The notes under the pieces: model-generated
Told to the model about the DNA's origin: nothing
The model's database searches: none
Seen by the model: only the letters and a program-made list of their open reading frames with translations
Program-made: the position numbers and the translations under genes
Shown here: piece after piece, positions 39,707 to 47,729 of the stretch
Layout: every line of letters starts with the position of its first letter
How positions within the stretch are numbered: the stretch's first letter is position 1
DNA from: Skermanella pratensis
GTDB lineage: Bacteria > Pseudomonadota > Alphaproteobacteria > Azospirillales > Azospirillaceae
Length of the DNA: 64,000 nt
Direction of reading: 5' to 3'
Assembly: GCF_008843145.1 (NCBI RefSeq)
Contig: NZ_CP030265.1
Coordinates: 3,588,501-3,652,500, forward strand

Positions 39707-40636
39707 TCACGCCGCCATCAATTCCTGTACGTGCGCGGCGCAACTGGAGGCAAGTGCGCGAATGTCGTACCCCCCTTCCAAGGTGGATACGATGCGTGCA
39801 CCGCAATATTCGCGCGCGAACTCGCCGAGCTTGCGGGTCACCCAGACATAGTCGTCATCGACCAGGTGCAGGCTGGCGAGCGGATCGCGGGTGTGGGCGT
39901 CGAAACCGGCCGAGATCATGATCAGCTCCGGCTGGAAATGCTCCAGCGCCGGGAAGATCCGGGTCATCATGGCATGGCGGAACTCGGGGCTGCCCGCCAT
40001 CTCCGGCAGCGGCACGTTCACGATGTTGTCGGCCACGCCGCGCTCCTCCAGGAGCCCCGTGTTCGGGTAGAGGTGGGCTTGGTGCGTCGAGGCGTAGAAC
40101 AGCCCGGGATCGTTCTGGAAGATGTCCTGGGTGCCGTTGCCGTGGTGGACGTCGAAATCGATCACGGCGACCCGGCTGATGCCGTGGACCTTGCGCGCGT
40201 GCTCGGCGCCGACCGCGACGTTGTTGAACAGGCAGAAGCCCATCGCCCGGGCGGCTTCGGCATGGTGGCCCGGCGGGCGGGTGGCGCAGAACGCGTTGCG
40301 CGCCTCCCCGCTCATCACCGCGTCGACGGCGGCGCACACGGCGCCGGCGGCACGGAGCGCCGCCTCCCCCGAGCTGGGGCAAAGCACGGTGTCGTTGTCC
40401 AGCTCCACATGGCCCTCGGCCGGAATCGCGGCCAGCACACGCTCGATGTAGGAGATCGGATGGACCCGGGCGAGTTGCTCTATCTCCGCGCGCGGCGCGA
40501 TGCGGCGGTCGAGGAAATGGAATGCCTCGCCCTCCAGCGCCGCCAGGACGGCCTTCAGACGCTCCGGGCATTCCGGATGCCCGATGCCGGTGTCATGGTC
40601 GATGCAGGAGGGATGGCTGAAAAGGGAGGTGTACAT
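39707..40636 (-). CDS. Histone deacetylase family protein (acetylpolyamine/acetoin-utilisation type)
   Basis: 309-residue zinc amidohydrolase. Active-site motifs RPPGHHAEAARAMGFCLFNN, DFDVHHGNGTQD (zinc ligands Asp and His) and SAGFDAHTRDPLA (zinc Asp) are intact. Bacterial members deacetylate acetylpolyamines, acetylated lysine or related amides. AGGGAGGT-like sequence is on the other strand here; the start at 40636 is chosen because the protein then begins at the family's normal N-terminus (MYTSLFSHPSC). It precedes xseB by 118 bases in the same direction. Confidence 0.9.
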   Translation of the reverse strand: MYTSLFSHPSCIDHDTGIGHPECPERLKAVLAALEGEAFHFLDRRIAPRAEIEQLARVHPISYIERVLAAIPAEGHVELDNDTVLCPSSGEAALRAAGAVCAAVDAVMSGEARNAFCATRPPGHHAEAARAMGFCLFNNVAVGAEHARKVHGISRVAVIDFDVHHGNGTQDIFQNDPGLFYASTHQAHLYPNTGLLEERGVADNIVNVPLPEMAGSPEFRHAMMTRIFPALEHFQPELIMISAGFDAHTRDPLASLHLVDDDYVWVTRKLGEFAREYCGARIVSTLEGGYDIRALASSCAAHVQELMAA

Positions 40637-40808
40637 GGATCTTCTTCTTTTTCTGAGCGTTTCCCCGCGTGACAAGCATGGTCCCAGATCGCTCCCCGGT
40701 TTGCATCGGGAATTTTCCGATTCCAGCCTCACGGCATACCGCGCTTCACCCCTTGCCGGGTCGGCACCTCCCGGCGGCGAAGGCGCGGCTCTCCCGAGTA
40801 TCCGCGAA

Positions 40809-40825
40809 CGGCGGGCTTCCCGCCG
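40809..40825 (-). terminator. Hairpin downstream of the TusA-like gene
   Basis: Seven-bp GC stem (CGGCGGG with CCCGCCG) and a 3-nt loop, about 45 bases after the stop of the minus-strand TusA-like gene. No T-run follows, so termination is uncertain. Confidence 0.3.
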
Positions 40826-40868
40826 CAACTATTCCTGGGAAAAGGCAGCGCCATCTTGCCGCGCCCGC

Positions 40869-41096
40869 TCAGCCCGCCTTCCGGATCCTGAAAGTGTAGA
40901 CGGCGCCGTCCTGGTCGACCGACAGGAGTTCGTGGCCCGTCGCGTCGCAGAACGCGGGGAAATCCTTCGTGGCGGCCGGGTCGGTGGCCTCGATCACCAG
41001 AACGTCGTCGGGAACCAGGTGCTTGATCGCCTTGCGGGCGCGCAGCACGGGTAGCGGACAGGTCAGATCCTTCGCGTCGAGGGTGTGGATTGCCAT
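40869..41096 (-). CDS. TusA-family sulfurtransferase
   Basis: 75-residue sulfur carrier. The hallmark DLTCPLPVLRARKAIKHL carries the persulfide-accepting cysteine (Cys13) in the CPxP motif; a split beta-alpha-beta sandwich of normal length follows. TusA proteins relay sulfane sulfur in tRNA thiolation, cofactor synthesis or sulfur oxidation. It is divergent from a SqrR/BigR-like regulator with a 212-base shared upstream region, so it is probably the regulator's target. Confidence 0.9.
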   Translation of the reverse strand: MAIHTLDAKDLTCPLPVLRARKAIKHLVPDDVLVIEATDPAATKDFPAFCDATGHELLSVDQDGAVYTFRIRKAG

Positions 41097-41308
41097 GGCG
41101 GTATTCCTTGAATGATGGTGGCGAAAGCTGATAGGAGCGGACCGGCTTGCGCCGCATCCGGCCGGGTGACGGACGGGACGGCGAATTGGCTTTACGGCGC
41201 CGGCCGGATCGCCGATATGTAAGCCTGGGTTTGGAACTATCTGTCTATACCTGCCCTTTACCGTGCCGGTTCCGGGGCGACCGGCGGCAGTGAGAGAACC
41301 GCGTCGGT

Positions 41309-41656
41309 ATGACCATAGAGGATCTTCAGGAAAGCGCCCGCGAAGCGAGCAAACTGCTGAAGGCAATGAGCAATGAACGCCGCCTGCTCATTCTCTGCCA
41401 TCTCGCCCTGGGGGAAAAGTCGGTCGGCGAACTGGAGACGCTGGTGGACCTCAGCCAGTCTGCCCTTTCCCAACATCTGGCCCGGCTGCGCCGGGACAAC
41501 CTGGTGCGGACGCGCCGGTCGGCGCAGACGATCTACTATTCCCTCCAGGGCGGCGAAGCGGCGGCCGTGATGAAGGTGCTTCACGACCTTTACTGCGCGC
41601 AGCGGCAGGACCGGGCGAATGCACCGGCGTCCCGGGACAGCGCCGCCATCGCCTGA
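41309..41656 (+). CDS. ArsR-family regulator, SqrR/BigR-type persulfide sensor
   Basis: 115-residue winged-helix repressor. The recognition region is LSQSALSQHLARLRRDNLV. Metal-site motifs of ArsR/SmtB (ELCVCDL) are absent. Instead it has Cys30 (LLILCHLALGE) and Cys96 (LHDLYCAQ), 66 residues apart, the same spacing as Cys41/Cys107 of Rhodobacter SqrR, which form a polysulfide bridge when reactive sulfur rises and then release DNA. The divergent TusA gene fits sulfur control. An ATTC-CTT-GAAT palindrome at 41103-41113 near the tusA start is a candidate operator. Confidence 0.88.
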   Translation: MTIEDLQESAREASKLLKAMSNERRLLILCHLALGEKSVGELETLVDLSQSALSQHLARLRRDNLVRTRRSAQTIYYSLQGGEAAAVMKVLHDLYCAQRQDRANAPASRDSAAIA

Positions 41657-41672
41657 GTCACTCGCTCCGGCC

Positions 41673-42089
41673 TCAGGGCGCGGTGTCTCCCCCTGCGCTG
41701 GACGTCATCCAGCGCACCCCCACGCCGGCCAGGGCCAGCCAGCCCACCATGAAGGCGATCCCGCCGACCGGTGCCACGGCACCCAGCGGGCCGGGTCCCT
41801 GCACCGCCAGGAGGTAGAGCGCCCCGCAGAACAGCAGGGTCCCGGTCAGGAAGCCCCAGCCTGCAACGCCGAGCAGCCAGCCCGCCCGGCGCGTCGCCCC
41901 GGCCCGGGCCAGCGCCGCGACCCCGGCCAGGGCCAGGGCGTGCCACATCTGGTACTGCCCGGCGATCCGGAACAGCTCGACCGAGCGTGCGTCCGACAGC
42001 CCGTGCGAGGCGTATGCGCCGGTCGCCACCGCGATGCCCCCGCTCAAGGCCGCCAGCACGAGCCAAAGTCCGGTGATGCGTTGCGACAT
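41673..42089 (-). CDS. DUF423 family membrane protein
   Basis: 138 residues with four hydrophobic helices. The N-terminal GLWLVLAALSGGIAVATGAYASHGL and the later GTLLFCGALYLLA and PVGGIAFMVGWLAL segments match DUF423 (YgdD-like) inner-membrane proteins. The function is unknown. It is convergent with the ArsR-type gene (16-base gap) and divergent from the hybrid kinase. Confidence 0.88.
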   Translation of the reverse strand: MSQRITGLWLVLAALSGGIAVATGAYASHGLSDARSVELFRIAGQYQMWHALALAGVAALARAGATRRAGWLLGVAGWGFLTGTLLFCGALYLLAVQGPGPLGAVAPVGGIAFMVGWLALAGVGVRWMTSSAGGDTAP

Positions 42090-42273
42090 GGATCGGTTCT
42101 CCTGCTTTCCGCCGCCTGATGCCCTTTTTCGTCCTCACAGGCCAGCTCGGCGCGGGCGGGTATGGCCCGACGCTTGCTATGACCATAAGGGTGAGCAGCG
42201 GCGACCAGCTATATCCTTTGGTTTATGCAAGCTGCTTCGCATTTTGCAATTCGAGACGCCGAGCCGAGGGACC

Positions 42274-43977
42274 ATGCCTCATCTTTCGCGCATTACGCCA
42301 GTCCTCAAGCAAAGCATCGGCGACCGGTCCGGGAAGATCAAGGGCGGGCGCCGTCCGCCGAAGTCCGGGCCCCAGTGGAGCGACGGGGTGCTGGGCGCCT
42401 TCATGGCATCCACCTTCGACGGAATGGCCCTGCTCAGGGCGGTCGGCGACGCGGATGGCCGCATCAGCGACTTCCGCTGGGTGCTGATCAACGAGGAAGG
42501 CGGACGCCTGATGACGCGTTGCTCGGCGGACCTGATCGGCCGACGGCTGACGGCGACGTTGCCCGACCTGGTTCCGGGCGGCCTGCTCGACCGGCTGGCC
42601 GCCGTCGCGGGATCGGGGAAATGCGCACGCTTCGAGGCCCCCTCCTGCGGCACCGGCGGCGGCTGGTTCGAGTATTCAGCCGTCCCGGCCGAGGGCGGCA
42701 TCGCCTTGAGCTTCCGCCCTGCCCGATCCTGCCGCGGCAGGGTGCCGTCCGAGGATGCCGTGCATGCCGAGCGCGCCAAGGCCACCTTCCTGTCACTGAT
42801 GAGCCATGAGATTCGGACGCCGTTGAACGGCGTGGTCTGCGCGCTCGATCTGCTCGCGGAAGGCATCGCGCGGGAGGACCGGGACGCCTTCATGGAGACG
42901 GCCCGCAAGTCCGGCAGGGATCTCGCCCGGGTGATCGACGAGATCCTGGATTTCGCGAAGCTGGAGGGCGAACCCGTCGAACTGATGGACTGCCCGTTCC
43001 GCCTCTCGGACCTGGTCGCGATTGAGGTCGATGCGGTGATCCGTGCGGCAGAGGCCAAGGGACTGACCATCGCCTGCCGCATCGACGCGGCGCTGTCCCG
43101 GACCGTGCGGGGCGACCGCCAGAAGCTGGCAAGGATCCTTCGGAACCTGCTGTCGAACGCGATCAAGTTCACCGAAGCCGGGGGACTGACCGTGGCGCTG
43201 GAGAGCACCGATGCGTCCGCCGACGATCTCGCGGCAGGGCGGAGCGGCGATCTCGTGCCGTTCGTGCTCTCGGTCACCGATTCCGGCATCGGGATCGACC
43301 CCGGCTACCGGGCAAGCCTGTTCGAAGCCTTTTCGCAGGCCGACTGGTCGATCAAGCGGCGCTACGGCGGCTGCGGCCTGGGACTCGCCGTCGCGAGCCG
43401 GCTCGCCGCCGCGATGGGAGGATGCCTGACGGTACTCAGCGAGCCGGGGCACGGCAGCAGCTTCCGCCTGCACCTGACGATGCGGGCCGCCGACGGCCCG
43501 AAACCGTCACCGGGCTGCACGTCCAACACGGTTCGGCCCCATATGCCGGCGCGTCAGGCCGCGGCACCCGGTCCGGTCGGCGGGGGCTCGCGCCCGCGGG
43601 TGCTGCTGGCCGACGCCAGCGAGGCCAGCCGCATGGTGACCGGACTGATGCTGATGCGCGCGGGCTTCCTGGTGCATACCGTGACCACCGGTCGGAGCGC
43701 GGTCGAAACGGCGCGCAGAACGCGGTTCGAGGCCGTCCTGCTGGACATAACGATGCCCGATATGGGCGGCCTGTCCATGGTTTCGGCCATCAGGGCCCCC
43801 GGCGAAGTCAATGAGGGCGTACCGATGATCGGCATGACGGCGCATGCCGATTCCGCGGAGGCCGCCCGCTGGCGCGCCGCCGGGCTCGGAAGTCTGCTCG
43901 TGAAGCCGTTTCAAAAACGGGACCTGCTCGGAATGCTTGAAATCCGGATCGGCGCCTCGGCCCTTGCGGCCGAATGA
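42274..43977 (+). CDS. Hybrid histidine kinase-receiver protein
   Basis: 567 residues, soluble. A PAS-like sensory segment about 38-150, HisKA with His178 (SHEIRTPLNGVV), N-box RNLLSNAIKFT, DSGIG and CGLGLAVASR of the HATPase, a low-complexity linker (about 405-438), then a receiver with Asp491 (LLDITMPDMGG), Thr522 and Lys544. In the receiver's acid pocket the usual second acidic residue is Ala448 (LLADASEAS), which may weaken metal binding. It ends 18 bases from the convergent cheZ gene, hinting at a chemotaxis link only by position. Confidence 0.86.
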   Translation: MPHLSRITPVLKQSIGDRSGKIKGGRRPPKSGPQWSDGVLGAFMASTFDGMALLRAVGDADGRISDFRWVLINEEGGRLMTRCSADLIGRRLTATLPDLVPGGLLDRLAAVAGSGKCARFEAPSCGTGGGWFEYSAVPAEGGIALSFRPARSCRGRVPSEDAVHAERAKATFLSLMSHEIRTPLNGVVCALDLLAEGIAREDRDAFMETARKSGRDLARVIDEILDFAKLEGEPVELMDCPFRLSDLVAIEVDAVIRAAEAKGLTIACRIDAALSRTVRGDRQKLARILRNLLSNAIKFTEAGGLTVALESTDASADDLAAGRSGDLVPFVLSVTDSGIGIDPGYRASLFEAFSQADWSIKRRYGGCGLGLAVASRLAAAMGGCLTVLSEPGHGSSFRLHLTMRAADGPKPSPGCTSNTVRPHMPARQAAAPGPVGGGSRPRVLLADASEASRMVTGLMLMRAGFLVHTVTTGRSAVETARRTRFEAVLLDITMPDMGGLSMVSAIRAPGEVNEGVPMIGMTAHADSAEAARWRAAGLGSLLVKPFQKRDLLGMLEIRIGASALAAE

Positions 43978-43995
43978 AACCGCCGACGGGACGGA

Positions 43996-44751
43996 TCAGC
44001 CGAACAGGGCGTCGATCTCCGCCTGGCTGATCGCCTTTCCCTGAAGCTGCGGCCCGTTCAGCAGCTTCGCCTCTTCCGCGACCGGGACCTCGACCGAGGT
44101 CGGCAGGTTGGCGAAGGCCTCGGCGCCCCAGGTCTGGATCATGTTGACGACACGCTCCTCGATGAAGTCGAGCGTCCGCACGACCTTGCCGATCCGCTGG
44201 CCGGTAATGTCCTGGAAGTTGCACGCCTCGAAGATGCTGATGACAGCGTCCATGATGCCGTCGAGGTCGGCCTTGCCCTCGGGATCGTCGGTCCTGGCCT
44301 TGAGCTTGACCGCCGTCTTCTCGATCAACTCGGCGGCGCTCAGCACCCCGTTGGTCGCGTGTTCGGTCGCGCTGACGATGGCGGCCAGTTCCTCGCCGGC
44401 GACCACGAGCCTGTCCTGCTCCGCCTTCGGATGGCGGAGCGCCGCGATCTCGATGTGGGTCGCCTGGATACGATGCTGGAGGTCGGCGACGTCGGGTCCG
44501 GGGGCAGGCAACGGTCCGGGCGGCGGTCCGGGCGTGGGGGCCGGCTCCATGACCGGCTGAAGTGCCGCCAGTTCGTCGAGCCGCCGTTCGATCCGGTCGA
44601 TCGCGGCCATCAGCTCCGCCGGCGTGGCCGTCGGAACGGGAGCGGGAGCCGGATTTTCCGACTTGGCGACGGTTTCCAGGTCGGTTGACGCCCCGTGCCG
44701 GAAAGGCAGGCCTCGACGTTGCAGTTCTGCGGTGAATGGCTTGGCCGACAT
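43996..44751 (-). CDS. cheZ: CheZ-like CheY-P phosphatase
   Basis: 251 residues. A variable Pro-rich N-terminal part (about 35-88) precedes a long helical hairpin. The catalytic motif NFQDITGQRIGKVVRTLDFIE has Asp181 and Gln185, spaced like Asp143 and Gln147 of E. coli CheZ. The last residues, KAISQAEIDALFG, resemble the N-terminal CheY-binding motif of the flagellar switch protein FliM. Start 44751 is preferred over a TTG at 44784. It would terminate signalling by a phosphorylated receiver such as CheY. Confidence 0.85.
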   Translation of the reverse strand: MSAKPFTAELQRRGLPFRHGASTDLETVAKSENPAPAPVPTATPAELMAAIDRIERRLDELAALQPVMEPAPTPGPPPGPLPAPGPDVADLQHRIQATHIEIAALRHPKAEQDRLVVAGEELAAIVSATEHATNGVLSAAELIEKTAVKLKARTDDPEGKADLDGIMDAVISIFEACNFQDITGQRIGKVVRTLDFIEERVVNMIQTWGAEAFANLPTSVEVPVAEEAKLLNGPQLQGKAISQAEIDALFG

Positions 44752-44913
44752 GCCGTCGATCTCTGCGAAGCTGGTACGGGACAACAGGGGCAGAGTATCG
44801 ACGTATACACTTTATCGAAGGTTAACGGGTCGCATGCGAATTGTCGCATTTCGGTTGAAACGGAGAACTCGGCGCCCGCCCGCCCGCGACCGCCGCGATC
44901 CCCGGCACCGGCT

Positions 44914-45861
44914 TCAGAACCGGCCGCGGTCGTGGGGGGCGCCATGGTCCAGCGCCGGACCCTTCGGCACGATGCCGGTCGGGTTGATGGTCTTGTGGCT
45001 GCCGTAATAGTGCCGCTTGATATGATCGAAGCTGACCGTCTCGGCGACGCCGTCCACCTGGTACAGCTCACGCAGGTAGTTGGACAGGTTCGGGTAATCC
45101 TCGATCCGGCGCAGGTTGCACTTGAAATGGCCGACATAGACCGCGTCGAATCGGATCAGGGTGGTGAACAGCCGCCAGTCGGCCTCGGTCTGGCGATCGC
45201 CGGCCAGATAGCGCCGACGGCCCAGCCGATCCTCCAGCGTGTCGAGCGCCTCGAACAACTGGTCGAAGGCCCGCTCGTAGACCGCCTGATCCGTCGCGAA
45301 GCCGGCCTTGTAGACGCCGTTGTTGACCCGGTCGTAGACATAGGCGTTGATCTCGTCGATCTCGCCACGCAGATCGGCCGGGTAGTAGTCGACCGAGGGG
45401 TCGCCGAAGGCGTTGAACTCGGTATTGAGCATCCGGATGATCTCTGCCGATTCGTTGTTGACGATCGTCCGCTTCTGCTTGTCCCACAGCACGGGCACGG
45501 TCACCCGGCCGTTCATGTCGGGCTTGACCTCGGTATAGACCTCGTAGAGGAATCGCTTGCCGTTGACCGGGTCGGCGCCGGGCGCCAGCTCCCAGCCGTT
45601 CTCCAGCATCAGCGGCTCGACGACGGAGACGGAGACCGCCTCGTCCAGCTTCTTCAGCTTGCGGAAGATCAGGGTCCGGTGCGCCCACGGACAAGCCAGC
45701 GAGACATAGAGGTGATAGCGCCCTGGTTCGGCCTTGAAGCCCGACGCGCCGTCGGCCGTGACCTGGTTCCGGAACGCGCTCTCCTGCCGCTTGAAGGCGC
45801 CGCCGGTCGATTTCGTGTCGTACCACTGGTCGTGCCAGCGCCCGTCGATCAGCAAACCCAT
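44914..45861 (-). CDS. Glutathionyl-hydroquinone reductase (YqjG/ECM4 type glutathione transferase)
   Basis: 315 residues of the Xi-class glutathione transferase family. Catalytic Cys57 lies in the SLACPWAHRTLI motif; VTVPVLWDKQ and IVNNESAEIIRML bind glutathione. Xi enzymes reduce glutathionyl-hydroquinones produced by quinone conjugation. A GGAGG site is 8 bases before the ATG at 45861, which decides the start. A WrbA quinone reductase gene lies just upstream in the same direction, so both may serve quinone detoxification. Confidence 0.92.
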   Translation of the reverse strand: MGLLIDGRWHDQWYDTKSTGGAFKRQESAFRNQVTADGASGFKAEPGRYHLYVSLACPWAHRTLIFRKLKKLDEAVSVSVVEPLMLENGWELAPGADPVNGKRFLYEVYTEVKPDMNGRVTVPVLWDKQKRTIVNNESAEIIRMLNTEFNAFGDPSVDYYPADLRGEIDEINAYVYDRVNNGVYKAGFATDQAVYERAFDQLFEALDTLEDRLGRRRYLAGDRQTEADWRLFTTLIRFDAVYVGHFKCNLRRIEDYPNLSNYLRELYQVDGVAETVSFDHIKRHYYGSHKTINPTGIVPKGPALDHGAPHDRGRF

Positions 45862-45960
45862 GGTCGTTTCCTCCAGCGTTGCGTTGCAATCCCGCGCCGT
45901 GCCTCCGATCGAACCGGAGGCACGGGTCTTCAACATCCGTCACGCAGCTTTGCTGCGGGA

Positions 45961-46563
45961 TCAACCGTGCAGCTTTGCTGCGATCTCCGCGACATGGCGG
46001 CCCTGGAAACGGGCACCATCGAGTTCCACGGCGCTGGGCTGGCGCGAGCCGTCGCCGCCGGCGATCGTCGTGGCACCGTAAGGCGAGCCGCCGGCGATCT
46101 CGTCCAGGGTCGTCTGGCCGGCGAAGCTGTAGGGAAGGCCCGCGATCACCATGCCGTGGTGGAGCAGCGTGGTATGGAAGGAGAGGATGGTGCTCTCCTG
46201 CCCGCCGTGCTGCGTCGCGGTCGAAGCGAAGACGCTGCCGACCTTGCCGATCAGCTTGCCCTGCGCCCACAGGCCGCCGGTCTGGTCGAGGAAATTGCGC
46301 ATCTGGGACGCCATGTTCCCGAAACGGGTCGGCGTTCCGAAGATGATGGCGTCGTAATCGGCGAGTTCCGCCGGAGTCGCGACCGGGGCGGCCTGATCCA
46401 GCTTGACGCCGGCCTTGGCCGCGACTTCCGGCGGCATCAGCTCGGGTACGCGCTTGACCGTCACTTCGGTGCCGGGAACCGAACGGGCTCCTTCGGCGAC
46501 CGCTCCGGCCATGGTTTCGATGTGACCATAGGTGCTGTAGTAGAGGACCAGGACCTTCGCCAT
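45961..46563 (-). CDS. wrbA: NAD(P)H:quinone oxidoreductase WrbA
   Basis: 200-residue flavodoxin-like FMN protein performing two-electron quinone reduction. The FMN phosphate loop is [12 protein letters not shown] near the N-terminus; [20 protein letters not shown] and [17 protein letters not shown] are typical WrbA segments. It is 99 bases upstream of the glutathionyl-hydroquinone reductase gene and divergent from a LysR regulator that likely controls it. Confidence 0.93.
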   Translation of the reverse strand: MAKVLVLYYSTYGHIETMAGAVAEGARSVPGTEVTVKRVPELMPPEVAAKAGVKLDQAAPVATPAELADYDAIIFGTPTRFGNMASQMRNFLDQTGGLWAQGKLIGKVGSVFASTATQHGGQESTILSFHTTLLHHGMVIAGLPYSFAGQTTLDEIAGGSPYGATTIAGGDGSRQPSAVELDGARFQGRHVAEIAAKLHG

Positions 46564-46669
46564 GTCTCGTCTCCCGTCTGGATGGATCCGTCGGCACCGG
46601 ATGATCGCGCCGACGCCCTGACAGATATTGCGTTGCGTTGATCCTGATAATCTCCGACAATCTCACTTC

Positions 46670-46692
46670 ATTGTTCTGCTGCACGCAACAAT
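46670..46692. promoter_or_regulatory. LysR-type operator between wrbA and the LysR gene
   Basis: Perfect inverted repeat ATTGTT-N11-AACAAT, which fits the T-N11-A box bound by LysR-type regulators. It is 17 bases before the LysR start and about 107 bases upstream of wrbA, as expected for a regulator controlling both itself and the divergent gene. Confidence 0.7.
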
Positions 46693-46708
46693 AGGGCGGG
46701 GAGGACGC

Positions 46709-47635
46709 ATGGACCGGCTTGACGACATGTGCGTTTTCATCCGGGTGGTGGATGCCCGCAGCTTCACGCGCGCGGCGGAGCGGCTGGGCCTGTCCAAGTC
46801 GGCGGTCAGCCGGCGCATGGCCGACCTGGAGAACCGCCTGGGCGCCCGGCTGCTCAACCGGACCACCCGCAGCCTCAGCCTGACCGAGGTGGGACAGGCC
46901 TTCTACGAGCGTTGCACGCGGATCGTTGCCGACGTGGAGGAGGCCGAGCGCGCCGTCGCCGACCTGCACGCGCAGCCGCGCGGCACCCTTCGGATCAATG
47001 CGCCGATGTCGTTCGGCATGATGCACATCGCGCCGGCCATTGCCGAGTTCCTGCGCCGCCACCCCGGGCTGGAGATCGACATGGACCTGAACGACCGGTA
47101 CATCGACCTGATCGAGGAGGGGTACGACGTCGCGGTGCGGATCGGCAGGTTGCGCGACAGCAGCCTGGTCGCCCGGCGCCTCGCCCCGAGCCGGCGGGTG
47201 GTCGTGGCCAGTCCCGCCTATTTCAAGGCCCACGGTCGGCCGGTCGATCCCGAAGAATTGAGCGGCCACAACTGCCTGATCTACACCAATGCGCCGCTGG
47301 CCGACCAGTGGCAGTTCCGGATCGGCGGCGAAGTCCGCTCGGTGAAGGTTTCCGGCACCCTGCGGGTCAACAACGGCGAAGTCTTGCGGGAGGCGGCCGT
47401 CGCCGGCCACGGCATCGCCATCCTGCCGACCTTCATCATCGGCGAGCAGATCGCCAGCGGCCGGTTGGACGTCGTGCTGATGGACTTCGTCGCCGGGGAC
47501 AGCGCCGTCCACGCGGTTTATCCGCACGGCCGCCATTTGTCGCCCAAGGTAAGGGTGTTCGTCGATTTCCTGGCCGGGCGGTTCGGTCCGGTGCCTTACT
47601 GGGACGCCTCGCTGCACGTGCTGACCGGGGGGTGA
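46709..47635 (+). CDS. LysR-family transcriptional regulator
   Basis: 308 residues. N-terminal winged helix-turn-helix (FTRAAERLGLSKSAVSRRMADLE) and a C-terminal periplasmic-binding-fold effector domain with PMSFGMMHIAPAIAEFL. The CFIRVVDARSF start and DLAVRIG-like 'DVAVRIGRLRDSSL' are typical of regulators controlling quinone/oxidoreductase genes. A GGGGAGGA ribosome site precedes the ATG at 46709. Divergent from wrbA, with a good operator between. Confidence 0.9.
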   Translation: MDRLDDMCVFIRVVDARSFTRAAERLGLSKSAVSRRMADLENRLGARLLNRTTRSLSLTEVGQAFYERCTRIVADVEEAERAVADLHAQPRGTLRINAPMSFGMMHIAPAIAEFLRRHPGLEIDMDLNDRYIDLIEEGYDVAVRIGRLRDSSLVARRLAPSRRVVVASPAYFKAHGRPVDPEELSGHNCLIYTNAPLADQWQFRIGGEVRSVKVSGTLRVNNGEVLREAAVAGHGIAILPTFIIGEQIASGRLDVVLMDFVAGDSAVHAVYPHGRHLSPKVRVFVDFLAGRFGPVPYWDASLHVLTGG

Positions 47636-47729
47636 ACGGCACTCACCCGGGAACCCTCCGCTCCACTCCCTGTTGTAACCGTCAACAAGCCGGTGCTTGT
47701 CAAGAGACAAAACGCGGAGGATGAGGATA

